NCBI GenBank assembly: GCA_937863385.1
Contig: CALMBW010000009.1
Location: forward strand, 18,592 to 82,591
Reading direction: 5' to 3'
From: an uncultured Actinomycetes bacterium
GTDB lineage: Bacteria; Actinomycetota; CADDZG01; WHSQ01
DNA length: 64,000 nucleotides
A program made the position numbers and the translations under genes. Under the pieces are notes generated by a model. The model was not told the origin of the DNA. It made no database searches and saw only the letters and a program-made list of their open reading frames with translations. Shown in pieces: positions 57,704-64,000 of this stretch (positions within the stretch are counted from its first letter, which is position 1; every line of letters begins with the position of its first letter).

Positions 57704-59002
57704 ATGAACGAAATCCTTCTGCTCGTCCTCGGCCTCTCCACGCTGCTAGTCGTGGTTGTCTTCCTCTTGAGGCCCCAGCCCGAGAAGGGAGCCAGCCAGC
57801 CCTCCGTGAGCCGCCGGGTTCCGTGGTTGGGCAGCAGCGACGGAGGCGCACAGCAGATCCTGGAAAGGATGAGTGAGGGCGTTCTAGTCGTCGATCAGGC
57901 CCTTCGCCCGGAGTACGTCAACCCCGCCGCTCGGAACCTCTTGGGCCTTCAACCGGGAGCCCTTCCCCCCAAGGTCCCCTCTATCGAGATGGCCGGAGCG
58001 GCCCGCAAAGCAGCTATGCACGGGGAGACCAGCGAAGCGCTGGTAGAAGTTCACTACCCCCGGCGCTTATCCCTCAAGGTGCACGCCGCCCCTCTGATCG
58101 ACCGTGACGGAGCCGTGCTCGTCTTGCAGGACGTATCGGAAGAGGTTCACACCCAGAAGGTGCGACGTGAGTTCGTCGCCCACGCTTCGCACGAACTCAA
58201 AAGTCCAGTCGCAAGCCTTCAAGCACTAGCCGAAGCGACTTCGGACGCCCTCGAGCATCGGGACCTGGAAGCGGCATCCCGATTCACCAACAATATGCAA
58301 CGAGAAACGACCAGACTGTCGAAGTTGGTGGGGGACCTTCTCGACCTCTCCCGGCTTGAGGAACCTTTGACCCGCCCGAACGAGGAATGCGATCTGACCA
58401 CACTCGTGCGCAAGGAAGTGGCGAGCCACGAGGCGAACGCCCACGCTGCAGGGGTCATTCTGATCTCGAGCTTCGATGAGGGGGTAACGATCCTTGGCGA
58501 TGAGCAACAGCTCTCGTTGTTGATCCGCAACCTGCTACTTAACGCCATCCAGTACACACCAGATGGTGGCGAGGTAACCATCGAAACCCGGCTACTGGGT
58601 GATCAGGCGATCTTTCGAGTAGCAGACACCGGGCTCGGTATCCCTTTGGAAGCACAGGGCCGGGTGTTCGAACGCTTCTACCGGGTCGATCGCGCCAGGT
58701 CGCGCGATCGCGGGGGCACCGGGCTCGGCTTGGCGATCGTGAAGCACGTCACAGAGCTTCATGGTGGTGAGGTGCAACTCCACAGCGAGCTGGGAACGGG
58801 ATCCACCTTCACGGTGCGTTTCCCCCTGCCCGACGGGAAGCGGAACCTCGCCGCCGGAAGATCCCGCAATGGCGCATCGCAAGATGCTCCGGCCGATCAA
58901 GCGGGTCTCTCGGCCCCCGAAGAAAACGACCTGGCGACATCGCAAGATGCTCCGGCCGATCAAGCGGGTCTCTCGGCCCCCGAAGAAAAGGAGACGGCAT
59001 AG
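57704..59002 (+). CDS. PhoR-like sensor histidine kinase
   Basis: A 432-aa kinase: one N-terminal membrane segment (EILLLVLGLSTLLVVVVFLLR), a PAS domain (residues about 50-135), HisKA with the H-box FVAHASHELKSPVASLQAL, then HATPase_c with LLLNAIQYTPDGGEV (N box), ADTGLGIP (G1), and GGTGLGLAIVKHV (G2). The kinase lies beside PhoU and the response regulator, so it is the phosphate sensor partner. The last 50 residues contain a repeated SQDAPADQAGLSAPEE unit from a 63-bp duplication. It overlaps none of the next gene: its stop codon is directly followed by the ATG of the regulator. Confidence 0.9.
   Translation: MNEILLLVLGLSTLLVVVVFLLRPQPEKGASQPSVSRRVPWLGSSDGGAQQILERMSEGVLVVDQALRPEYVNPAARNLLGLQPGALPPKVPSIEMAGAARKAAMHGETSEALVEVHYPRRLSLKVHAAPLIDRDGAVLVLQDVSEEVHTQKVRREFVAHASHELKSPVASLQALAEATSDALEHRDLEAASRFTNNMQRETTRLSKLVGDLLDLSRLEEPLTRPNEECDLTTLVRKEVASHEANAHAAGVILISSFDEGVTILGDEQQLSLLIRNLLLNAIQYTPDGGEVTIETRLLGDQAIFRVADTGLGIPLEAQGRVFERFYRVDRARSRDRGGTGLGLAIVKHVTELHGGEVQLHSELGTGSTFTVRFPLPDGKRNLAAGRSRNGASQDAPADQAGLSAPEENDLATSQDAPADQAGLSAPEEKETA
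58875..58989 (+). repeat. Perfect 52-bp direct repeat (63-bp period) in the kinase gene
   Basis: The 52 bases at 58875-58926 recur exactly at 58938-58989, 63 bp apart. The unit is in frame (21 codons) and encodes SQDAPADQAGLSAPEE twice. The perfect identity points to a recent duplication. Confidence 0.9.
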
Positions 59003-59683
59003 ATGCCGCGCGTACTCTTGGTCGAAGACGAAGAATCACTAGGCGAAGCGCTCGAGTACCAGCTGGCGCGCGAAGGCTATGACGTGGAGCGGGCAACAGA
59101 TGGTGCGGTGGCGCTCGAGCGTTTCCACACGTTGGGAGCCGATCTGGTACTCCTCGATCTGATGCTGCCCGGAGTGAATGGCGAGGACATCTGCAAAGAG
59201 ATCCGGCGGACGTCCGAGGTGCCAATCATCATGCTCACAGCGCGAGACGGCGACATCGACAAAGTTGTCGGACTCGAGCTAGGGGCGGACGATTACCTCA
59301 CCAAGCCGTTCAACACTCGCGAACTGTTGGCGAGGATGAAGGCCGTGCTAAGGCGAAGCAGCAAGGACCCCGCTCGCTCGACCCAGGTTCTAGAGGCCGC
59401 CGGCATCCGCTTGGACCCCGAACGTTTCGAAGTGACGGTCAATGGAGAGCTGGTGCACCTTCCGCGCAAGGAGTTCGAGCTATTGGAACTCCTTATGGAG
59501 AACACCGGGCGCGTCCTGACCAGGGACACGTTGATCGACCAGATCTGGGGGCCGGACTACTTCGGGGATACGAGGACCCTGGACGTGCACATCAAGCGCT
59601 TGCGCTCGAAGCTGGAACCAACCCCCCACGAGCCGCAACACCTGATGACCATCCGAGGCCTAGGCTACAAATTCACCCCCTAG
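59003..59683 (+). CDS. PhoB/RegX3-type OmpR-family response regulator
   Basis: A 226-aa regulator. The receiver domain (residues 4-118) has the acidic triad E8/D9, phospho-acceptor D52 (VLLDLML), T79 region (IIMLTARD) and K101 (YLTKPF). The winged-helix domain (about 130-225) has VHLPRKEFELLELLMENTGRVLTRDTLIDQIWG and TLDVHIKRLRSKLE. It should bind the GTTCA-type PHO box upstream of pstS. Its ATG directly follows the kinase stop codon, with AAGGAG inside the kinase gene end. It converges on pstB, with a CCCCTAGGGG palindrome over both stops. Confidence 0.9.
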   Translation: MPRVLLVEDEESLGEALEYQLAREGYDVERATDGAVALERFHTLGADLVLLDLMLPGVNGEDICKEIRRTSEVPIIMLTARDGDIDKVVGLELGADDYLTKPFNTRELLARMKAVLRRSSKDPARSTQVLEAAGIRLDPERFEVTVNGELVHLPRKEFELLELLMENTGRVLTRDTLIDQIWGPDYFGDTRTLDVHIKRLRSKLEPTPHEPQHLMTIRGLGYKFTP

Positions 59684-59686
59684 GGG

Positions 59687-60565
59687 TTAGCCGAAGCGGC
59701 CGGTTACGTATTGCTCGGTGCGTTCGTCGCTCGGAGTGGTGAAGATGCTCTCGGTGGCATCGAATTCAACCAGCACGCCTGTCCGCCGGTCCTGCTGCTC
59801 GTTGACCTCCGCGGTGAAGAACGCCGTCATATCGCTGACACGGGCGGCCTGCTGCATGTTGTGGGTAACGATGACGATGGTGTACTCGCTCTTGAGCTCC
59901 GCCATCAGGTCCTCGATGCGCCCTGTGGCGATGGGGTCGAGGGCCGAGCAAGGCTCGTCCATCAGGATCACGTCGGGCTTGACCGCGATAGCACGGGCGA
60001 TGCACAAGCGCTGCTGCTGGCCACCGGACAGGCCCATCGCGGATTCCTTCAGTCGATCCTTCACTTCGTCCCAGAGGGCCGCTCGGCGCAAGGAGGACTC
60101 GACGAGTTCGTCGATATCGTCTTTGAAACCGGCGATCTTGGGGCCGAAGGCGATGTTGTCGTAGATCGACTTGGGGAAGGGGTTGGGCTTCTGGAACACC
60201 ATCCCGATCCGACGGCGGACTTCGACCGGGTCGACCTTCGAGTGGTAGAGGTCCACCCCGTGATACTCGACCTTGCCTTCTACGCGGGCGATCTCGACTA
60301 GATCGTTCATGCGGTTCAGACAACGAAGCACCGTCGTCTTGCCACAACCCGACGGGCCGATCATGGCAGTGATCTGTTTTGCTGGGATGGAGAGATCGAT
60401 ATCCCGTACCGCCTTGAACGAGCCATAGAAAACCGTGAGCCCCTTGAGGTCGAAAACAACCTCCTTGCTCTCGAACCTTCGTTCCCTATGCTCGGTGGCT
60501 ATGTGCATCTCCAAGAGATTTCTTTCCTCGGCTCTGGTCTGGGTGGGAGTATCCATCAGTTTCAC
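59687..60565 (-). CDS. pstB: Phosphate ABC transporter ATP-binding protein
   Basis: A 292-aa ABC ATPase of the PstB type. I set the start at the GTG at 60565, which overlaps the pstA stop as GTGA. Motifs: Walker [11 protein letters not shown]-loop [11 protein letters not shown] (typical of PstB), signature LSGGQQQR, Walker [14 protein letters not shown] and the H-switch [13 protein letters not shown]. It powers phosphate uptake with PstA/PstC. The N-terminal 30 residues are an extension with charged residues. Last gene of the pst operon. Confidence 0.95.
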   Translation of the reverse strand: MKLMDTPTQTRAEERNLLEMHIATEHRERRFESKEVVFDLKGLTVFYGSFKAVRDIDLSIPAKQITAMIGPSGCGKTTVLRCLNRMNDLVEIARVEGKVEYHGVDLYHSKVDPVEVRRRIGMVFQKPNPFPKSIYDNIAFGPKIAGFKDDIDELVESSLRRAALWDEVKDRLKESAMGLSGGQQQRLCIARAIAVKPDVILMDEPCSALDPIATGRIEDLMAELKSEYTIVIVTHNMQQAARVSDMTAFFTAEVNEQQDRRTGVLVEFDATESIFTTPSDERTEQYVTGRFG

Positions 60566-61503
60566 CACTTCCGCTCGTAACGGTTACGCAAGATGATGGC
60601 CGTCGTATTTGCCAGCAGGATCACGGCCAAGAGAACAAGGATCGACGCGCTGGCTACCTCTCTGAACGCCTGATTCGGCAATTGGCTGTACTGGAAGATC
60701 ACAGTTGGCAGGGTGGTGTAACCGCGCGGCTGGGACATCTGCTCGAAGATCGATTGACCCCCGCTGGCAAGGAACCCGGTCACGGCACCCACCAGCAACA
60801 CCGGAGCTGTTTCGCCTAAAGCACGCGCTACCGACAAGACGGTGCCGGTAAGGATCCCTGGTGAGGCAGACGGCAGAACGTGATACCGGATGACTTCCCA
60901 ACGAGTTGCACCAACCCCGTAACCTGCTTCGCGGATGCTGTGGGGCACCGCACGTAAGGCTTCGGCAGACGTGATGATCACGATCGGCAGCACGAGTGTC
61001 GCCAGGGTGAGCCCCGCGGCGATCATCGTCGCCCCGTTGGTTACACGTCGCAGAACCTCGACATACAGAGCGAGACCAAGGAGTCCGTAAACGATCGAGG
61101 GGACGCCCGCAAGGTTACGGATGTTGATATTGATGATGCGGTTCAGCCGGGTGTCGGTGGCATACTCCTCGAGATAGATCGCTGCTGCGACGCCTAGCGG
61201 TATCGCAAGAACCACGACGAAGACCGTAGTAACGAGCGAGCCTATGAGTCCTTGAAGTACCCCTGCCGTATCAGGACTGAACGAGGAGATTCCCGAAGTG
61301 AGGAAACCCACCCCGCGTTCGGAGAGAACCCCCAAGCCTTTCGACGCGACATCAAACAGCAGCACCATCAGCACGAACAACGACAGCAGCAAGGTCATCA
61401 ACAAAAGCCCTTGGAAGATGATCTCGCCAGGTCTGATCGACCTTCCCGAAATCTGCTTGCGCACCACGTCGGCGCCGGTGAGTCGCTCTGATCGCGCGCT
61501 CAT
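60562..61503 (-). CDS. pstA: Phosphate ABC transporter permease PstA
   Basis: A 313-aa permease from the ATG at 61503, which overlaps the stop of the 27-codon ORF by ATGA. It has six membrane segments ([24 protein letters not shown] ...) and the EAA-type loop ([30 protein letters not shown]) that contacts PstB. It pairs with PstC. The first nine residues, MSARSERLT, closely match the start of the upstream short ORF, as if the 5' end of pstA were duplicated. Confidence 0.95.
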   Translation of the reverse strand: MSARSERLTGADVVRKQISGRSIRPGEIIFQGLLLMTLLLSLFVLMVLLFDVASKGLGVLSERGVGFLTSGISSFSPDTAGVLQGLIGSLVTTVFVVVLAIPLGVAAAIYLEEYATDTRLNRIININIRNLAGVPSIVYGLLGLALYVEVLRRVTNGATMIAAGLTLATLVLPIVIITSAEALRAVPHSIREAGYGVGATRWEVIRYHVLPSASPGILTGTVLSVARALGETAPVLLVGAVTGFLASGGQSIFEQMSQPRGYTTLPTVIFQYSQLPNQAFREVASASILVLLAVILLANTTAIILRNRYERKW

Positions 61504-61583
61504 AGCCAACCCTGCCTAAAGGGCTTGAGTCGCCCGATGTGGATGTTGACCGCGTCGGTCAGTCGCCTCGATCGTGTGCTCAT
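61500..61583 (-). CDS. 27-aa ORF bridging pstC and pstA
   Basis: An 84-bp ORF whose ATG shares one base with the pstC stop codon (TGATG) and whose stop codon overlaps the pstA start (ATGA). It starts MSTRSRRLT; pstA starts MSARSERLT, and 21 of the first 27 bases agree. The rest ([18 protein letters not shown]) has no match seen here. Most likely it is a partly duplicated pstA start kept because it carries ribosomes from pstC to pstA. It may or may not encode a functional peptide. Confidence 0.5.
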   Translation of the reverse strand: MSTRSRRLTDAVNIHIGRLKPFRQGWL

Positions 61584-62518
61584 CAGTACCTCTGCCTGAC
61601 CTTGCGGACGAACCGTTCGCTGATGACGTTCAGAACGAAGGTCATCAAAAACAGCAGCAGCCCCAGCAAGAAGAGGCTCTCGAAAGTGTTCTGGGCCCCC
61701 TTGACCTGATCGGAACCGATCGCAAGTGCCGTCATCGCAGCCGTCATGGTTTGCCCGGACTCCAATGGGTTCAACGTTAGCGCTGCACCACCAGACCCGC
61801 CCGCCGCGATGGCTACCACCATCGTTTCACCGATCGCCCGAGAGACCCCGATGATCAAAGAAGCCACGATGCCGGAGATCGCGGCCGGGAAAACTACCTT
61901 CATCGTGACGGCGCGCTTCCGGGCGCCCAAACCATACGCACCTTCTCTAAGTGCCAGCGGAACGGCTCGCATGGCATCCTCGGCAACAGATGCCACCAGA
62001 GGCGTTACCAAGAGCCCCACGCCGATCCCCGCCGCCATCAGGGTGAAGATCGGAGCCCCGGAGACGAGTGTCCGAACGATCTCCGGACTGATGAACGTCA
62101 ACGTGAAGAACCCGATGACGACCGACGGGATACCAGCAAGGATCTCCAAGATGGGTTTCAGCACCCGCCGAACGCGCGGCTTCGCGAACTCCGACAGATA
62201 TATCGCGGCACCCAAACCCAAAGGTGCTGCGACGAGCATCGCAACGCCTGCCACGAGGAAGCTACCCACGATCACGGTTCGTAGATCGAACTGCCCGCGC
62301 CGAGGGAACCACCCGCTGCTCCACAATGTCGAAAGATCGACATGCGTCAAGAACAGCAATGCTTTGCCCAACAAAGAGATGACGATCGCGGCGCTGATGA
62401 CTATCGATAAGAGTGCAGCTGCTAAGAAGATGGACTTGAAGATGCGCTCGCGACGGTGTCGCCGGGGATCCCCGGAAAGGCTCCCGACGTCGGTCAGATC
62501 GATCGCTTGTGAGCTCAT
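61583..62518 (-). CDS. pstC: Phosphate ABC transporter permease PstC
   Basis: A 311-aa permease with six membrane segments (IFLAAALLSIVISAAIVISLLGKALLFL is the first) and the ABC permease loop AMRAVPLALREGAYGLGARKRAVTMKVVFP. It works with PstA and PstB. It follows pstS by 76 bp, with a hairpin between, and ends overlapping the 27-codon ORF. The N-terminal segment is short. GGAAG precedes the ATG. Confidence 0.95.
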   Translation of the reverse strand: MSSQAIDLTDVGSLSGDPRRHRRERIFKSIFLAAALLSIVISAAIVISLLGKALLFLTHVDLSTLWSSGWFPRRGQFDLRTVIVGSFLVAGVAMLVAAPLGLGAAIYLSEFAKPRVRRVLKPILEILAGIPSVVIGFFTLTFISPEIVRTLVSGAPIFTLMAAGIGVGLLVTPLVASVAEDAMRAVPLALREGAYGLGARKRAVTMKVVFPAAISGIVASLIIGVSRAIGETMVVAIAAGGSGGAALTLNPLESGQTMTAAMTALAIGSDQVKGAQNTFESLFLLGLLLFLMTFVLNVISERFVRKVRQRY

Positions 62519-62543
62519 CTAGTCACTTGGCTTCCTAGGACTG

Positions 62544-62573
62544 GAGGGCGGGGACCATTCGGCCCCCGCCCTC
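62544..62573 (-). terminator. Hairpin between pstS and pstC
   Basis: Perfect 10-bp stem GAGGGCGGGG / CCCCGCCCTC with a 10-nt loop, 22 bp after the pstS stop. It would let the binding protein be made in excess over the permease, as in many pst operons, by stopping or stabilising part of the transcript. Confidence 0.6.
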
Positions 62574-62594
62574 GAAACACTAACGCGTGGGCCC

Positions 62595-63659
62595 CTAGCC
62601 CTCCCGCGTGCCCGTCTCCCTGCCTTCCCAGACGCCGCGGGTCTCTTCGAGGGTTTCGGACTCGAGCGAGACGTAACCCACCTCGGACACCGAGGAGATC
62701 CCCTCGTCAGAGAGGTAGTAGTCGATGTAGGCAGCAAGCGCTTCGTTGTCTTCTGCCTTGGCGACATTCACATAGATGAACAGGTCGCGCGAGATCGGGT
62801 ACTCGTTCGAGGCGATCGTCTCGGCCGTGGGCTCTATGCAGTCTCCATCCGGCTCGGCCGAGATGGGGATCGCGCGAACGGCATCGGCGTTGTTCTCGTA
62901 GAAGGCGAACCCAACCCAACCGAGAGAGGTCGCGTTACCCGAAAGCCCTTCGATGATGACGTTGTCATCGGCAGAAGCCTGGTAGTCGGGACGAACGAAT
63001 GGACCGTCCTCGGATTGACCACGCTCATCGACGGCGATGCCCTCGAGCACGATCTCAACGAAGGAATCGTAGGTACCGGACTCCTCGCCCGGGGCGGTGA
63101 TGTCAAGCGATGCATCAGGGAACTCGGTGCTCGAACCAAGGTCGGAAGCGATCTGTTGCGCATCGCTCCAGCTATCGAAGCCCTCAGACTCGATGCCGAG
63201 CAGAGCGTAGAGATCGGCGAAGCTGAGGCACTCGACCGAAGTGTTCTCGGGAGAAGTCAGCACAGCGATGCCGTCGATCCCGACCTTCAACTCGATGAAC
63301 TCGACGCCGTTCTCTTCGCAGGCCGGCACCTCCTCCTCGGTGTCGATGGGCCGGGATGCGTCGGACACATCGGTCTCTCCCGAGCAGAAGAGCTCGAAGC
63401 CGTCCCCGGTTCCGGGACCATCAACCGAGATGTTCACATCGGGGTTCTCAGCCGCGAATTTCTCGGCGACCGCCGCTGAGATCGGTTCGACGGTGGAAGA
63501 GCCCGAGATAACGATCGAACCCGATACGGTCTCGCCACCGTCGTCGCTACCACCGGTGTCGTTCGTATCGCCACCGTCACCACCGAAGCAAGCGACCCCC
63601 ATCATCGCTACGAGCAAAGCCAGCGCCAGTAGGCGCCGGAACCCGCGTAGATCCTTCAT
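62595..63659 (-). CDS. pstS: Phosphate-binding lipoprotein PstS
   Basis: A 354-aa lipoprotein from the ATG at 63659, preceded by AAGGAGGAG. The lipobox is MGVACFGG (Cys about residue 24), then an acidic linker and a periplasmic-binding-protein type fold. Phosphate-contact blocks are visible: ISGSSTVEPISAAVAEKF, DGPGTGDGFELFCSGETDVSDASRPI and APGEESGTYDSFVEI. First gene of the pst operon, with a PHO box about 100 bp upstream. Confidence 0.95.
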   Translation of the reverse strand: MKDLRGFRRLLALALLVAMMGVACFGGDGGDTNDTGGSDDGGETVSGSIVISGSSTVEPISAAVAEKFAAENPDVNISVDGPGTGDGFELFCSGETDVSDASRPIDTEEEVPACEENGVEFIELKVGIDGIAVLTSPENTSVECLSFADLYALLGIESEGFDSWSDAQQIASDLGSSTEFPDASLDITAPGEESGTYDSFVEIVLEGIAVDERGQSEDGPFVRPDYQASADDNVIIEGLSGNATSLGWVGFAFYENNADAVRAIPISAEPDGDCIEPTAETIASNEYPISRDLFIYVNVAKAEDNEALAAYIDYYLSDEGISSVSEVGYVSLESETLEETRGVWEGRETGTREG

Positions 63660-63757
63660 GTCTAAGCTCCTCCTTGATCTGTGCGCCAAGCCATCTCAGG
63701 CCTCCGGGCGCAACTTCATGGAAGAAGCTAGGCCCGCCAGGTGGCGAACCCGCAGCC

Positions 63758-63779
63758 CGTTCATGAACTCAATGTGAAC
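63758..63779 (-). promoter_or_regulatory. PHO box upstream of pstS
   Basis: On the minus strand GTTCA occurs twice, 11 bp apart (GTTCACATTGA then GTTCATGAACG), the layout of actinobacterial PhoP/RegX3 boxes. It lies 99 bp before the pstS ATG and fits activation by the regulator at 59003-59683. Confidence 0.75.
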
Positions 63780-63846
63780 ATGCGGCGATGCAATGAAAGC
63801 GTCGCTCAGGTCGGAGGCCAAAACCGACCCGCTAAGATGGACGACT

Positions 63847-63923
63847 CGGGAAGTAGCGCAGTTTGGCAGCGCGCTGCGTTCGGGACGCAGAGGCCGGGGG
63901 TTCAAGTCCCCCCTTCCCGACCA
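63847..63923 (+). tRNA. tRNA-Pro (anticodon CGG)
   Basis: The cloverleaf is complete: acceptor CGGGAAG / CTTCCCG, D-arm GCGC...GCGC, anticodon stem CTGCG / CGCAG with loop TTCGGGA (anticodon CGG at 63881-63883), T-arm GGGGG-TTCAAGT-CCCCC and an encoded CCA. It reads proline codon CCG. Confidence 0.95.
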
Positions 63924-63928
63924 TGTGA

Positions 63929-63971
63929 TGTCGCGGGGCATGGTGGACGGGTGTCGCGGAGCATAGTGGAC
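63929..63971 (+). repeat. Two 20-bp direct repeats next to tRNA-Pro
   Basis: The 20 bases at 63929-63948 recur at 63952-63971 with 18 of 20 identical (core TGTCGCGG.GCAT.GTGGAC), 23 bp apart, starting 6 bp after the tRNA. Repeats of this kind occur at the ends of IS21-type elements. The rest lies beyond the window. Confidence 0.55.
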
Positions 63972-64000
63972 ACTCGTCAACCTTGCCCTCGCGGCTGATA

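Noticed and set aside
1..64000. CRISPR array, prophage or toxin-antitoxin system
   Set aside because: No regularly spaced repeats, phage structural genes or paired small toxin/antitoxin genes were seen; the tandem arrays at 6100 and 22093 are coding linkers.

Overview
The window looks like chromosomal DNA of a high-GC actinobacterium (Actinomycetota), probably an uncultivated or deep-branching lineage. The taxonomic reading rests on a WhiB-family Fe-S regulator, a BTAD/SARP-type regulator, paired Get3/ArsA-like ATPases beside the whiB gene, a UvrA2 of the actinobacterial type, a GTTCA-repeat PHO box and frequent GTG/TTG starts. No phage, CRISPR array or complete insertion sequence is visible; only the last 80 bases, next to a tRNA-Pro gene, hint at a mobile-element edge.

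Layout. 1-3.2 kb: the 3' end of a secreted metzincin protease with RTX-type repeats, a DUF6766-DUF2188 membrane protein and two coupled small stress-type genes. 3.4-12.9 kb: a UvrA2-type ATPase, a membrane-anchored heptad-repeat coiled coil, a secreted M15 peptidase, a BTAD regulator with a cupredoxin-like lipoprotein, an FAD/Rieske oxidoreductase, a small membrane protein and an orphan NarL-type response regulator. 12.9-22.2 kb, all on the minus strand: an envelope cluster with two PrsW-family proteins (one missing key residues), two zinc-ribbon membrane proteins, a very large PQQ-type beta-propeller and a polytopic membrane protein. 22.3-30.5 kb: selA and selB, separated by a secreted HEXXH metalloprotease, a candidate structured RNA and a secreted CocE-type hydrolase.

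30.5-43.1 kb: a GCS2-type ligase coupled to an MFS transporter, a second CocE-type hydrolase with a secreted partner, a slipin, a GAF-EAL protein, a CAP-domain protein overlapping a subtilase, and an NfeD protease. 43.2-54.1 kb: two Get3-like ATPases, an isolated sdhC, WhiB, CopC and CopD proteins, an unlisted 37-aa membrane protein, a SpoIIE-phosphatase/STAS pair, a metallophosphoesterase and a secreted nuclease-like protein. 54.1-63.7 kb: a DUF4012 protein, a small secreted protein and a full phosphate module (phoU, PhoR/PhoB-like two-component system, pstB, pstA, pstC, pstS) with a good PHO box. 63.8 kb: tRNA-Pro(CGG).

How the genes act together. The phosphate module is the clearest circuit: the kinase and regulator sense phosphate status through PhoU/PstSCAB and probably act on the PHO box upstream of pstS. 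SpoIIE plus STAS form a partner-switching pair. SelA and SelB imply selenoprotein synthesis, although selD and tRNA-Sec are not in the window. Secreted hydrolases are unusually common, suggesting a scavenging lifestyle. Several promoters place a TANNNT hexamer 6-8 nt before the start codon, which suggests widespread leaderless transcription. The strongest candidates for something new are the PrsW/zinc-ribbon cluster, a 27-codon ORF that exactly bridges pstC and pstA, a structured RNA candidate at 26.28-26.49 kb, and a palindromic element repeated after two minus-strand stop codons.
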